Shown here: positions 11,452 to 22,336 of the stretch, in pieces
Numbering within the stretch: position 1 is the stretch's first letter
How the letters are laid out: each line of letters opens with the position of its first letter
Origin: Malania oleifera
Taxonomy: Eukaryota; Streptophyta; Magnoliopsida; Santalales; Ximeniaceae
Direction of reading: 5' to 3'
DNA length: 64,000 bases
Assembly: GCF_029873635.1 (NCBI RefSeq)
Contig: NC_080423.1
Coordinates: 87,465,191 to 87,529,190 of the forward strand
Position numbers and translations under genes: made by a program
Notes under the pieces: model-generated
Told to the model about the DNA's origin: nothing
The model's input: only the letters and a program-made list of their open reading frames with translations
Databases searched by the model: none

Positions 11452-12780
11452 AGACACAAAAACAGACAATAGCCCATTTATATAATTTTTATTTGTTTTA
11501 GTTAAATAAATTATAACATTTAGGTTGGTTTTGATTTATATGAAAATGAATTCAACTCCATGAAAAAAATAATTTATATTGTATTTTATCCATGTTCAAA
11601 TAAATTTAGACTATAATTCGATCAATAAAGAGGGTATGTGTATTTCCATTATTAGAAGAACATATCAACCCCATATCTTATTAAAATGCATTCGAATCTT
11701 GAAAGAGATGGAAAAAGTAATAAAATGGAATTTGAATCCCAAAGTGTAATAAAATGGAAGTTAGACTATGTCTTGTTGCGTAGGCTCTGAGTAAAAAAAA
11801 AAAAAAGAAGTAGAAAGAGGAGCTAGGAAGAAGAAGAAAAAAAAAAAAGAGAGTTGCAGGAAAAAGTTATAAATAAATATATCTTAAATAATTGTCTGAA
11901 GTCCTCATTTTTTAAAAATAAAAATAAAAATCTATCAACTATAGAAAGTTCTAAATACCTATGTGTGTGTATATTAATTAAAGGAACTGGGAGCAGTATT
12001 CAACATATTGTGCTTTCTCTCATTGTTCTTAAAATTTCATTCTTTCAACAAGTTTAGGATTAAAAGTCTTATTAACTAATGGGTAATTAGTAAATCTATG
12101 GTACTCAACAAATATTCTCAACTCCTCCATTGTCTTCTTTAAAATGTTAAATTCATCTGAAACTTGTAAAATATTAGGGGAAAGGAAAAGAAAATATATA
12201 TAAAAAATTCCTTTCAATGTTTGATTATTAAGGAAGTAAGAAAAAATATGGTAAACTAATGAAGAAAATGTAATTTCACACATCATTAATTGACATTTTA
12301 TTTTTCGTCATTTTCTAAAGAAATTAAGAAAATTTTTAATCTTTTTCATACAATTTGAGATGCGGAGAAAATAAAATAAAGCCTAGATTTCCTTCTTAAT
12401 TGTTTTCCTTTTCTTCATTTTTCTTTCTTTAAACTAAAAATCAATTCAAACAAAGTCTGAAATTATGAGTTATGAACAAAAATTTTCACTTAAAGTAAAG
12501 TTAAATTTACTAATAAAAAATATTTATTAATATTTGAAACCATCAAATGATAGGAACTTATATCATTCGCACAAGATAAAGTCATACCTTCTCAAATTTT
12601 ACTTGGAGAATTTGTCAAGTATTGAATTCTTACTTGGTTGTTTTAATTGTAAACTTAAAATGGTAGAAGACCAGAGTCTCCTCTTAGTTAATTAATATTT
12701 TATAGACCTACACCAGTTGTCCCTACACGGCTACACACAAAAACACCGTATCTAGAGGACCTGGCCCTAGGCCCTACGAT
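11452..12780. other. AT-rich region upstream of the WUN1-like gene
   Basis: Poly-A tracts lie at 11790-11850, but I find no convincing gene. The small frames at 11854-12057 and 12029-12286 encode low-complexity peptides without recognisable domains. Confidence 0.4.
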
Positions 12781-12784
12781 CGCC

Positions 12785-12817
12785 CACGTCAGCACAGCCA
12801 AACAATCTCCACCGTCA
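12785..12817 (+). promoter_or_regulatory. CACGTCA and ACCGTCA elements in WUN1-like promoter
   Basis: CACGTCA (12785-12791) combines a G-box-like ACGT core with the reverse complement of TGACG, the half-site bound by TGA-type bZIP factors. A second CGTCA follows at 12813-12817. They lie about 40-70 bp upstream of the TATA box. A salicylate- or stress-responsive role would fit the gene family but is inference from short motifs. Confidence 0.35.
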
Positions 12818-12854
12818 AGTGCAGTGATTGCCCTCCCCATTCTCCTTATTTTTC

Positions 12855-12862
12855 TATAAAAG
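12855..12862 (+). promoter_or_regulatory. TATA box of WUN1-like gene
   Basis: TATAAAAG lies 98 bp before the ATG at 12953, which puts transcription start near 12885. A seven-codon upstream frame (ATG at 12886, stop at 12907-12909) sits right at that expected start, so whether it is in the mRNA is open. Confidence 0.7.
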
Positions 12863-12952
12863 CCCAATCAACCAGCTCTTGCAGCATGCAAAACAGTGCA
12901 CATACGTGACCGATTCAATCTCCTGTTTGACTCATTTTTTCTTCGGAAGAAA

Positions 12953-13456
12953 ATGGCAACTCATACCGTGGCCGAGTCTCTAATATCTCCGGCGGAGGAT
13001 TCCGCCGGCGACAGAAACCGCGCTACGGTGGAGGAGCTGTACGAGGCCTTGACCGGAGGCGAAAAGGAGGGTGTCGGCGGAACTCTGGCTGCGGACCTGG
13101 AGTACTGGTTCCACGGGCCACCACATTGCCAACACATGATGAGGGTGCTCACCGGAGGAGGAGGAGGAGAAGCGGGTCGGGTCGGGTTCCTGTTCGAGCC
13201 GAGGAGGGTGACCGCGATCGAGGACGGGCGCGTGATAGCGGAAGGGTGGGAGGGAGCCCACGCCTACTGGGTGCACGTGTGGACGCTGAAGGACGGCGTG
13301 ATCACGCAGTTCCGGGAGTACTTCAACACGTGGCTGACGGTGAGAGACCTGAGGCCTGCCGGCCGGTGGGAGATTGGCCACGTCGACAGCCCCACAGTCT
13401 GGCAGAGCCAGCCCCGGCAGCTGCCCGGCCTGTCGATGCCGGGCCTTGTGCTTGCC

Positions 13457-13462
<6 letters not shown>
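12953..13462 (+). CDS. Wound-induced protein 1-like (SnoaL/NTF2-fold) protein
   Basis: An intronless frame of 169 codons from ATG at 12953 to TGA at 13460-13462. The protein has a short Ser/Ala-rich N-terminus, then EELYEALTGG, LEYWFHGPPHCQHMMRVLTG, FEPRRVTAIEDGRVIAEGWEG, a YWVHVWTLKDGVITQFREYF segment and NTWLTVRD. This order matches the plant WUN1/SAG20 family, small NTF2-like (SnoaL) proteins of unknown biochemical activity induced by wounding or senescence. A GTG-initiated extension to 12896 in the same frame is not plausible for a plant gene. The coding region is strongly GC-rich in an AT-rich neighbourhood, which explains the long shadow frames over it. AATAAA signals follow at 13624 and 13633. 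A GA/G tract starts at the stop codon itself. The gene appears intact; whether it is expressed cannot be seen. Confidence 0.88.
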
Positions 13463-13499
<37 letters not shown>

Positions 13500-13503
13500 G
13501 GGG
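13461..13503 (+). repeat. (GA)n followed by G15
   Basis: Alternating GA from 13461 to 13489 runs directly into a G tract ending at 13503. The GA of the stop codon TGA is the first unit. It would lie at the very start of the 3' UTR. Confidence 0.95.
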
Positions 13504-13623
13504 CTGGCTGGGAGCTCAAGTGGATTAATGTTTGTTGGGTACTTAATTTGCTGTCTATAATTGAATAGATTTTAGGCATCTTAATTTTTAACTGTAAATC
13601 TGAATCAGAGATCGAGAAAATAA

Positions 13624-13638
13624 AATAAATGGAATAAA
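13624..13638 (+). terminator. Poly(A) signals of WUN1-like gene
   Basis: Two AATAAA hexamers (13624-13629 and 13633-13638) lie about 160-175 bp after the stop codon, a usual 3' UTR length for a small plant gene. Confidence 0.55.
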
Positions 13639-14065
13639 AGCTTCATTAATCACTTCTTGGAACTAGGAGAAATGTTAACGTGGCCGTCGTGTATATATTC
13701 AGTGAGGGAAAACTGTTTTCTTTTTGGGTGTATTCTTAATTTTTTTTTTCAAAAAAAGAAAGTAATTAAAATACAGGAAATTACCTTTGATTTTTCAATT
13801 AGTTATAAAAAATTTGAATGTAAAAGTTAAAGTTGATGTTTTTGTAATTGTTTGAAAATGAAGAACACTAATAAATTATTTTTCACAACAAAAATGCTGA
13901 AATACAATTTCGTTTTCATGCATGCAACAATGCATAGAAACGTCTTGTCATGGGCATTCACTGCAGTCCACACACAACCTGCGCCTATTCCCTTTTCCTG
14001 TGATATTCAAGGAAAAGGAAACCAATTAAAATATGCATGTTTTTGGTGACAAGACAAGCAGAAAG

Positions 14066-14117
<52 letters not shown>

Positions 14118-14340
14118 GATATTTATGAAAATTCGACTTTTTTTCGTAATTAAAGAATCATTTGATATCACTATAAAAAATGAGAGAAAATTAAAATTAA
14201 AAATCAGAAATAAAAATTAAAAAGTAGAAATCAGCAACCTATTTGGTTAACATTTTATAAAACTAATACAAAATAAAATTTTATTAAAAAATATAAATTT
14301 TTATCTTTAAATTAAATAATATTATAAAAATATGATTACA
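13639..14340. other. AT-rich spacer with TA microsatellite
   Basis: A TA repeat spans 14068-14114. I find no gene. The 65-codon frame at 13852-14049 has no recognisable domain. Confidence 0.5.
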
Positions 14341-15570
14341 TCAACAACAACAAAATCAAATCTTAGTCCCATTAGGTGGAGTCGGTTATATGAATCATTT
14401 TCCGCCAATTTATGCGATCATGTACCATTTCTTTTTATAAATTTAAGGATATTAAATTCTTACTCACTATCTATTCCCAAGTTATTTTAGGTCTACCTCT
14501 GGCCTTCTATTGCCCCCCCCATAGTAACTAAGTTACTGTTCCTCACAAATCCACTATATGGCTTACATTGCAAGTATTCATACCATCTAAGTCGTCCCTG
14601 CTCCCTTATCTTATCTTCTATAGGAGCTACACCTAACTTACTACGAATATGTTCATTCCTTAATTTATCTTTCAGTGTTATACCACTCATCCATCTAAAC
14701 ATTCTCATATCGGTAACTTTTACTTTTTGTATATTATGTTTCTTTGTCGCCCAACATTCTGATCCATGTAGCATTGCTAGTCTTATAGTTGTCCTATAAA
14801 ACTCCCCTTTCAATTTTAAGGGTATTCTACAATCACAAAGCACACTTAAGCATTTCTTCATTTTACCCAACCTTCTTTAACTTTATGCACTACATCATCT
14901 TTAATTTCTCTTTCAGCATGCATAATAGATCTAAGGTATCGAAATCTACAAGTGCTATTTATTACTTCATCATCAAGTTTAACTTTGTCCTCAATATTCC
15001 TCCGATCATTACTAAAATTACATTTCGTATATTCTGTCTTATTTCTACTTATCCTAAAGTCTCTAGGTTCCAAAGTTTCTCTCCATAATTCTAACTCAGC
15101 CTCTACTCCAGCCCTAGTTTCATCAATTAATATAATATCATCTGTAAACAACATACACCATGGAACTTCTTTTTGAATACTCTCAGTCAATTGGTCCATC
15201 ATTAAATAAAAAAGATAAGAACTCAAAGCAGATCCTTGATGCACACCTATGGTGATTGGAAATTCTCTAGTTTCTACATCTATAGTCCTTACACTAGTCA
15301 TTACCCCATCGTACATATCCTTAATGACATCAGTATACCTGCTACATACATCCTTTTTTTCTAAAACCCACCATAGAACTTCCCTAAGTATCTTATTATA
15401 TGTTTTCCCAAAGTCAATAAAAATCATATGCAAGTCTCTTTTCTTTTTCCTAAACTTTTTCATTAATCTCCCTAAAAGATAAATAGCTTCTGTGGTAGAT
15501 CTCCCAGGCATAAAACCAAATTGATTTTGTAAGACCTTCTTTTTTAACCTTAATCTTTGTTCAACTACCT
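14341..15570 (-). mobile_element. RTE-type LINE, 3' part (reverse transcriptase to tail)
   Basis: On the minus strand the segment reads from inside reverse transcriptase at 15570 to a (TTG)n-type tail at 14341. Just before the tail is a block matching GATTCATATAACCGACTCCA, shared with the fragment at 11281-11451. The upstream part of the same LINE is at 47431-47795, separated by the gypsy insertion that starts at 15571. Target bases TACCT (15566-15570) and TACCC (47431-47435) are the duplication made by that insertion. Confidence 0.85.
14493..15570 (-). pseudogene. RTE LINE reverse transcriptase, C-terminal two thirds
   Basis: The frame down to about 14879 carries, in order, NQFGFMPGRSTTEAIYLLGR, DLHMIFIDFGKTYNKILREV, a VHQGSALSSYLFYLMMDQLT block and MLFTDDIILIDETRAGVE. 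These are the fingers/palm motifs of RTE-clade LINE reverse transcriptase; the catalytic F/Y-x-DD box is FTDD. A frameshift near 14870 separates it from the thumb/connection part, MLHGSECWATKK to RMFRWMSGITLKDKLRNEHI and beyond, ending at 14493. The apurinic endonuclease expected at the N-terminus is missing from both halves. Codons lying beyond 15570 in the same frame belong to the neighbouring LTR, not to the LINE. Confidence 0.85.
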
Positions 15571-15875
15571 TGTAATAACCCGAACTTAGAAAAATAAAAG
15601 AAAATAAATTAAAGGAAAAAGGAAAATAAAAGAAAGGAAAAAGAAATTTAAAAAGGGCATCAAGCAGGGTCTCGTTGACGAATTTGACCTCTTCATCAAC
15701 GAACGTCCTTCTAGGTTTTGTCGACGAGTACACATGTCTCGTCGACGAGGATTTACGGAGAGTAAGGAGAATTCAGATTTTTAATGGATTCATCGACAAA
15801 CCAGATGACCTTGTCGACGGATGTCCTTCTTCAGCTCATCGACGAACCTTTTAAATTCGTCGACGAAGGTCAGGT

Positions 15876-15883
15876 TATAAATA
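15876..15883 (+). promoter_or_regulatory. LTR A TATA box
   Basis: TATAAATA followed by a CT-rich stretch (TTCTCTCTCCTCTCTC). It puts the transcript start about 335 bp into the LTR, so U3 is short and most of the LTR is R/U5. Confidence 0.6.
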
Positions 15884-16604
15884 GGCCCTGAATCTTTTTC
15901 TTCCGTGAATTCTCTCTCCTCTCTCACTTTCTCTCTCTAGGGTTTGGTTCTCCTACCTATTTTCTTCGAATCTAGCCCAAATTTAGCTCGATTCAATGAT
16001 TGAAAATCACCATGAGATTCCTGGGGAGTTTCTCTTCAAGTTAGCCAGAGCAGAAACTTGATTTGGGATACTTGGGCACAACTCCAAAACCAAGGTAAGT
16101 AGGATATTTTTTAATATTAAATTAATTGTTGGAAGTGTGTGGGCCTAAAAGATGTTAAATGATAAATATTTTGATTTTGAACTGATTAAGTAGGGATTTT
16201 TGGAATATAGGGGTTCAATTTTCCATTCATCTTAGGCATAATTTCGAGGAGCACGTAAGGGGAAATATAATTATATCTGATTTTTATTTAAATTTAAATA
16301 AATTATTTTCAAATATAGGAACCATATAATTATAGTATGATTTTCTGGATGTTCAGGAAATTTAAAATAATGATTCGATTATAATTTATAATTTGGGAAA
16401 AACTGTGCGGCAGTCATAATTAATTGATTGAGAATACTATTTCCTTGAGATTACTGTTGGTTGAGAATACTGACTGCTTGTAAAATCTGATTAGTGGTAA
16501 ATACTGTTTGGTTGTGAGTACTGCAAAGCTGTGACCATTGCTTGATGGTGAATATGAGTTGATTGTGAATACTATCTGTGGTGAGTGTAAATGTGTAGTG
16601 AAAT

Positions 16605-16820
16605 ATGTAACTGCTCTACGTGGGCAACGTATAATGTCAGTACGAAGCTGCCCTACGTGGGCCACATATAGTGGAGTACGTAGTTGCCCTATGTGGGCCA
16701 CGTATAGTGAAATACGTAGCTGCCCTACGTAGGCCACGTATTGTAAGATACCAAGCTGCCCTACGTGGGCCACGTACAGTGAAGTACGCAGTTGCCCTAA
16801 CTGGGCCACGTACTGAGTTT
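16605..16820 (+). repeat. Minisatellite of about 36-bp units, LTR A
   Basis: Six units built on TGCCCTACGTGGGCCACGTA. The core TACGTGGGCCACGTA is a perfect inverted repeat with a one-base centre, so each unit can form a hairpin. The 3' LTR copy (37040-37290) has seven units. Confidence 0.85.
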
Positions 16821-17652
16821 AATGGATTGTGTTGTATCATGTGTGAATGAACTATGGTGTATATGTTTGCCGACTATGTGGAATGATTGATGTGAATATG
16901 GATGTATACTGGTGTGTGAATTTAAATGTATAAATATTTGTGGCGAAGTAAATCTCTCAGCCCGAGGGCTTGCTAAGAAAGGCAAGTGCCCTGGTAATTA
17001 TAGTCTGGTACTAGAGCAGAGGAAAGTAACATGTATGGGCGTGTAAATTTCCCTATTTTCAAAGACTTCACTTATAAATATAACCTCAAGGGCTTATTGA
17101 GTAAGGTGAGTGCCCTAACAGCTATAAAGGTATTAGAGCAGAAGGAAGCTACTAGTATAGATGGGTAATCTTCCCTATTCTCAGGAACTTACACTATAAA
17201 TATTGGTTTTGCTTGCGTGACTGCAGTGTGCAAGTGCCTAACTAATGGTTGCTAATTAGTTTATGGGGTTATATTTTATATATGTATTAAAACTCTTCTA
17301 CCACACACTGCTATAATATATTTCTTCCTTACTGAGAGGTGTCACGCCATGAGGAATTATTATCTTTTCAGGTTCTTTTGGTGATCAAGCTTAGAAAGGT
17401 CAAGGGCAGGGCTGAGAATTTTGGGTAAATTTTCGATGGTAGTAAGAACTGAAATATGTGTAATAATGTGTTAGAATTTCTAGTTATGTAATATATGTGG
17501 ATGGATTTTTCTTTTGGGTTATATATAGTATTTTGGTATTTTATTTGAGGTTGTTCTTTATTTTCTGTTGCATGTATATTAAATATGGTATTAGAGACAA
17601 TGATTGGTCTCATCACACCCCAGACCCACCTGACGGGTTTCAGGGCATGACA

Positions 17653-18067
17653 AAGTGGTATTAAAGTAATTACCCAGCCAAAAGTGTGACGATATTCACA
17701 TCGCCAAGGTTTGGAAATGTGGGTTCGCACCAAAGACGTTGCGTTCTGTAAGTGGGAGAGAAAGTGATACCCCGTAAAAAAGATTTGATGTTACTACCCA
17801 TATTAACGAGGTGCACCTTTCTTTTCGTGAGCCTTCCCATAAGAACTTTACGGTTAAGCATGTTTGACTTAGAGTAATCTTAGGATGAGTGACCTTTTGG
17901 AAAGTTTTCTCAAGAATTGTGTGAGTGAGGAAAAAACACATTGAAAAGGACACGTGTTGGTCTATGGGGTCAGTCATTAGTCTGATAAGACCCACCCCTT
18001 ATTGTCTAGTCCATGTAGGGGAGGAGAGATGTAGTGCTCCCTAGCAGACCCAGGTTGGGGCGTTACA
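17653..18067 (+). mobile_element. Cassandra-like 5S-bearing TRIM segment, lacking its 5' LTR
   Basis: Directly after the gypsy LTR comes a degenerate tRNA-Met primer site (TGGTATTAAAG, 17656). Next is a short internal region with GTGTGACGATATTCACATCG and GTTGCGTTCTGTAAGTGG, a purine tract, and an LTR of 303 bp (17765-18067, TGATACCCCG to GGCGTTACA). That LTR contains a 5S-rRNA-like sequence at about 17836-17915. A 5S-derived sequence within a small LTR is the defining mark of Cassandra TRIM retrotransposons. After it lies a second primer site, TGGTATCAAAGC (18071-18082), and gypsy leader DNA. No Cassandra 5' LTR is present; the gypsy LTR occupies its place. The identification rests on recalled family features, not a search. 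Confidence 0.82.
17836..17915 (+). ncRNA. 5S rRNA-like sequence within Cassandra LTR
   Basis: CCCATAAGAACTTTACGGTT, then AAGCATGTTTGACTTAGAGT, then AATCTTAGGATGAGTGACC and TTTTGGAAAG run in the order of the 3' two thirds of plant 5S rRNA. The internal polymerase III elements are recognisable: box A-like GGTTAAGCATGTTTG (17852-17866) and box C-like AGGATGAGTGACC (17882-17894). There are several substitutions and the 5' third is poorly conserved, so this is not a functional ribosomal gene. Confidence 0.8.
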
Positions 18068-18070
18068 AAA

Positions 18071-18211
18071 TGGTATCAAAGCATAGGAAATAGATTCTAC
18101 AGACTTTAGGAAGACTAATACCAGAATATAGGTTTGAGTTGGGATGAGGATAGGAATGGGTAGATTAAGGCATTTATAGGAATTTGAGTTTTGTTTCGTA
18201 GCCTAGAGGTA
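18071..18211 (+). other. Element A primer site and leader, part 1
   Basis: TGGTATCAAAGC (18071-18082) is a near-match to the tRNA-Met site. It is followed by leader DNA that resembles the same position in element B: both have AATACCAGARTATAGG-like text and a GTTTTGT..GTAG..TAGA stretch. It is cut by solo LTR F2 at 18212 and resumes at 22337. Confidence 0.7.
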
Positions 18212-18589
18212 TGTTGACCTTATAGGTCACGTTCGGTTTTGATAATGACAAACACTCATTATATCTAATGGGTGTTTGAGGTTATGTGCAGGAACTAAAA
18301 TTGACAGATCTTAATGCACATAAAAGAAAGTGAAGAGTGAATACCCAATTTTTTATGTTGTAATATATTTCATTTATGAATAAGGTTTGTAATAGTAGTT
18401 AGGGCTTTTGGTTTGTAATAGTCTCACACACATCACATGCATGGTCTAGTAGGTAAACTCAAACCGAAACTTAACTGAAAGACGACTTAAAAAAGACCCT
18501 AGGACACTCACACACTCACTTATATATGTTATACTTTTGAATAGGGTGTTTGTTGGATTAAACAGGACCAAAATGCACAAAATATGCAC

Positions 18590-19010
18590 ACTCGGTTGAC
18601 CGGCACCTCACGTTCATTTTGTCTCTGGTCGACCGAACCTGGTCTGGGTCAACTGGTTGACCACAGCTTGGTTGACCGAACTCCTATAGTTCAATTGGCC
18701 CTGGTCAACCGAACCTCCTAGGAAGTCAACATTTTGATCTCCTGGTCGATTGAGAACTTTTTTTATACCACCAAACTGGTCGACTGAGTTCCCACGTGTG
18801 GGAACCCAATGGTCTGGTCGAACGATGAGTCTAGCTTAAACTGGCCCTGGTCAACCGAACCTTGCAAATATTGAAAAATCACCCTCGGACATACATGTCC
18901 GGTTGACCGAATGAGTAGTTCATTTTTGGTCCGGTCGACCGAACCCTAAGAACTTGGGTTGACCAAACTTGTCCTGGTTGACCGGTGCTCTCGGGTTTGA
19001 CCTATTTTTT
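18590..19010 (+). repeat. Array of GGTCGACCGAAC palindromes, LTR F2
   Basis: Thirteen or so variants of TTCGGTCGACCGAA at irregular 20-60-bp spacing. Many show CG to TG or CA changes (GGTTGACCG, GGTCAACCG). Confidence 0.8.
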
Positions 19011-19735
19011 TACTGTGGTTAACTCGGTAAAACAGGTTTAGAATAATTAAATAATGTTAATACTTTTCTAATTATTCCAACAATGTCCCTAATGGTTATA
19101 ATTCAAGGATAGTCTATATATACCCCTTCATTTGGAATGATTAGTAACTAAATTAGCCAACTTGATTAAAAATTCTCTCTCAAGATCAAAATTCCTACTA
19201 CTCATTTTTACACTCCATTCACTCACCCTTACCCTCTCTTATTGCAAAAACTCTTCGTAAGTTTAGTTTGAGTGATTGTTTGAAAGGTTTGCTCTCCTTG
19301 ATTTGCTTGTGTGATACGATTTTCTTGAGAGCCAAACCTAAGTGTTCTTAGGAGACTTTGTTGATAAGTCTCTCCTAAGAAAACTTATATTAAACTTCTG
19401 AGTATTGCATATTCATTGCAATATCTTGGGAAGTTTGTATTTGTTTTTGGATTGCAAAAACTATTTCAAAACATTTTTCAAATATTTTGAGTGATTTATC
19501 TTAATATAACTTTGAAAATATATTTGTTTATGTGATATTAATCTTTGTTACAATATTCATTGACTTACATATCATTTGCTGAATACAACGATTAAAATAT
19601 CTATTACAAACCAAGCATATACATTATTTGACATTTGCACGATTGAGATATTCTGCTGATTGGAATATTTGAGACTTGATTAACATCTTTATTTGAGCAC
19701 GTTGATTGAACATATTGTGATACAAAGAGTATATT

Positions 19736-21754
19736 TGTGACAACCCGAATAAAAATGGAATTTAAACAATAAAGAGGAAGGGAAATGAAAATAGTAACAG
19801 AAGGAGGAAGTCAATTTCGTCGACGACATTGCACTTTGGAAAGAAATACTGAGAGAGGTTTTGAGCCGACTGAATTTCATCGACGAGGACTAAATTTCGT
19901 CAACGAAATTAATGAAGGATTCGTCGATGAATGACGTGGCTCATCGACGAATCCAGTTCTATATATACAAAAATCCAGATTTTCTTTACTTCATAACTAA
20001 GCAAACTTTCCTCTCTCTCTCTCTCTCTCCCCTTCGGCCCTCTCTCTCTCTCTCTTTCTCTCATTGATTTTGGGCCAGATTTACATCGGATCGACAATCC
20101 GAAATCACCACGACGCTCCTTGGGAAGTTCTCTCCAAATCTGGCGGAGCGGATCGTTGGTGAAAGCAAGTTGGAAATCATCCCTGAGTTGAGGTAAAACT
20201 TTTTAAGTCAAATTTGGTCTTGTGGTAGTTATAGAAAATGATATACACATGAACATACTGAAGTTTAATAATGGGAGTTTTTAGTTTCAAGGTATTGATC
20301 AGGAAGTTCTACGGGGGTTAGACTAGAATATTTTATGGGGTTTTCTCAATAGCCAGGTAAAGGAATAAACTAAAGCAGTCATTTTCATGCAAATTATTAT
20401 TATTTATGAGAAAAGTTATTTTCTGGAAAGCATGTATTATAGTTATAGATTACGAAGGAAATGTATGTTTGAGAAAAATATTACTAATATGTTGAAATGT
20501 ATATATATGTATGAAATGCCAGAAAGTATGGTTTTAAAATGCAATCTATGGTTTTATACAGCAAATGTGTGGCATGAATATTATTTTCCATGAAAGAATA
20601 TCATGATACAACGATGATACGAATGAAATATATTTTGTAAAATTATGAAAGAGTACAGTATATTATGATGATTTTGAAATGCATGGTAATTGATTTAATT
20701 TCCAAACAATATGTATGATATGTTCGGCATAAGGCCGTAATTATGATATGTTCGGCGCGAGGCCGTAATTATGATATGTTCGGCGCGAGACCGTAATTAT
20801 AATATGTTCGGCACGAGGCCGTAATTTTGAAATGTTTGGCACGAGGCCCTAATTATGAAAGATGTTATATAATCATGTACTATATGTTATCAGAACCCGG
20901 ATGTTAGTTTAGTTCAGTTTCAAGAGCTCGGTATCGTAGTTATATAGATCAAATATCTATGCTCAGACTTGTGCTAACCACCCCACGAGGGGGTGGGAGA
21001 TAGATAGTCGATGTGGCTTTCAGTGTAGAGTTGTAGACATCCACCTAACAGTCCAGACCAGGGTGCAGCGAGCTTATCGTACTTACAGACACTTTTTGAC
21101 TCGGCAGTAGTCGGCCAGCCATTGTCGGGTCCCGCCTACGGGCTGCACAACCCGTCATAGGGGGTAATATATGACATTAGCTAACTATTCATCCTGGGTA
21201 TGTTTTTAGTTTTATCAGATATAACAAACGATTTATGAATGATATGAGTTACTAGAATAATATGAAAGTATATGATGATTTAGTATGTTTTGACGTATTT
21301 TCAGTGATATATGTAATGTATTGTATATGTATAACTGCATTATATATATTCATGTTGCCACACAACTGTATTTAATTTATTTTCCCTTACTGAGAAGTGT
21401 CTCACCCCCGAATATTAAATGATTTTCAGGAAACCCAGAGGGACCGACGGGTCAAGGTCGCCGTTGAGTGGGTTTAGCTTCCCTACTAGAAGGGTAAACA
21501 TTGAACTAGGATCAGGAGATTTTTATTGTATGATCCTAGAGTTATTTTGACTTTTTGGAGATTGTATATATGTACAGTATTTTGATGATGTAGTAAGCTC
21601 TGGTATTATGTTCTATGGTTGGATGATTGAGATTTTATTTTTACTGCTGCTTAGGTTTGCGCTGTTTATGTCAGGCTATCCCCGCTACCCACGGGATCGA
21701 GTTGATTTTCCATTTATTATGCTACATTTTATTTTAAGAATTGAGGTCGTTACA
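19736..21754 (+). mobile_element. Solo LTR C, Ty3/gypsy chromovirus (2019 bp)
   Basis: TGTGACAACCCG to GTCGTTACA with perfect 5-bp duplications ATATT (19731-19735 and 21755-21759) inside F2. It shares with LTR B the GTCGAC palindromes, a TATA-like TATATATA at 19960, a CGCGAGGCCGTAATTATGAT minisatellite (about 20720-20860), a long block around CGATGTGGCTTTCAGT (21020) to TTCATCCTGGG, and TTACTGAGAAGTGTCTCACC (21387). It is the same subfamily as B but a separate insertion with no internal DNA, so it arose by LTR-LTR recombination. Confidence 0.88.
20720..20860 (+). repeat. Hairpin minisatellite, LTR C
   Basis: Five units of about 29 bp containing GGCGCGAGGCCGTAATTATG. The same core with different spacing is found in both B LTRs. 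Confidence 0.8.
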
Positions 21755-22336
21755 ATATTTCTTACACTCTCACTCACCGATTACATTGATAGCAAATATT
21801 TATTTGAGAGCATATATTAAACCACATTGAGCTTACTTATTAAATCATTTTATGGTGTATGTGTTTGAGCGTATTTACACGAAAGCACAATCACTGTACC
21901 AATATTCTTTGATTGTAAAATCTTAGTGTTTTTAGGCGAGGCCTGAGGGGGCGGTAACCAGCCCGATAAGGATTGGTTGTAAAGGTTGAGATCAGCCTTG
22001 TGCTAATTGACCTGGTTTTTTTAAGTGTCGCTCCTCTCGTTTAAGTGAGCAATTGTAGTGGTAATCCTTATGCTTGTTAGCCAAGGCGGGGACGTAGGTA
22101 ATTGGCCGAACCTCGATAACATTTTTGCGTGTCAATCTTACTTTATTGCTTTTTGGTGCATGTGGTCTTAATTAAATTGCTTTATTTAATTTCTGGTATA
22201 TATTTACATTACTTGCACTAGAGTGACCATAGGTTTGTGAATATATTGTTGCTAGGATATTTACCTAGGGATAAAATTTAAAAAAAAAAAAACCAATTCA
22301 CCCCCCTCTTGGGATCACGGTAAAGCTAACAAGGTA

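Larger units (their letters stand above)
15571..17652 (+). repeat. Element A 5' LTR (2082 bp)
   Basis: It starts TGTAATAACCCG and ends GGCATGACA. In order it contains eight variants of the palindrome TTCGTCGACGAA (about 15672-15868), a TATA box at 15876, a hairpin minisatellite (about 16605-16820), a two-copy ~127-bp duplication (about 16955-17212) and the TTACTGAGAGGTGT motif (17329). The matching 3' LTR has the same order with seven rather than six minisatellite units. Confidence 0.88.
18212..22331 (+). mobile_element. Solo LTR F2, probably copia (SIRE-like), split by LTR C
   Basis: It begins TGTTGACC and ends GCTAACA, flanked by perfect 5-bp duplications AGGTA (18207-18211 and 22332-22336). 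Without the nested LTR C it is about 2.1 kb, and it aligns along its length with the 2250-bp copy at 60114-62363. The 5' text TTTTGATAATGACAAACACT with GTGCAGGAAC shortly after, and the pre-terminal CAATTCACCCCCCTCTTGGG, resemble long copia LTRs of the SIRE/Maximus type. That assignment is from memory. About 13 variants of a GGTCGACCGAAC palindrome fill 18590-19010. Confidence 0.75.

Noticed and set aside
12029..12286. 85-codon minus-strand frame
   Set aside because: Low-complexity, AT-rich, no domain and no promoter; probably chance.
12896..12952. N-terminal extension of the WUN1-like protein from a GTG
   Set aside because: The frame begins with GTG (not ATG), overlaps the expected 5' UTR and has no counterpart in the family. 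ATG at 12953 is a better start.
12980..13579. 199-codon minus-strand frame over the WUN1-like gene
   Set aside because: It is the antisense shadow of a GC-rich coding sequence and runs through the GA/G tract; its translation has no domain.
15571..15733. N-terminal part of the long minus-strand frame 14858-15733
   Set aside because: The codons beyond 15570 are LTR A sequence read by chance in frame with the LINE reverse transcriptase.
16605..16820. CRISPR-like array
   Set aside because: Units are tandem with no unique spacers, lie inside an LTR and recur in its partner; it is a minisatellite in plant DNA.
17836..17915. A genuine 5S rRNA gene
   Set aside because: The 5' third is not conserved, several substitutions are present, and it sits in an LTR with TG...CA ends and a primer site, which fits Cassandra.
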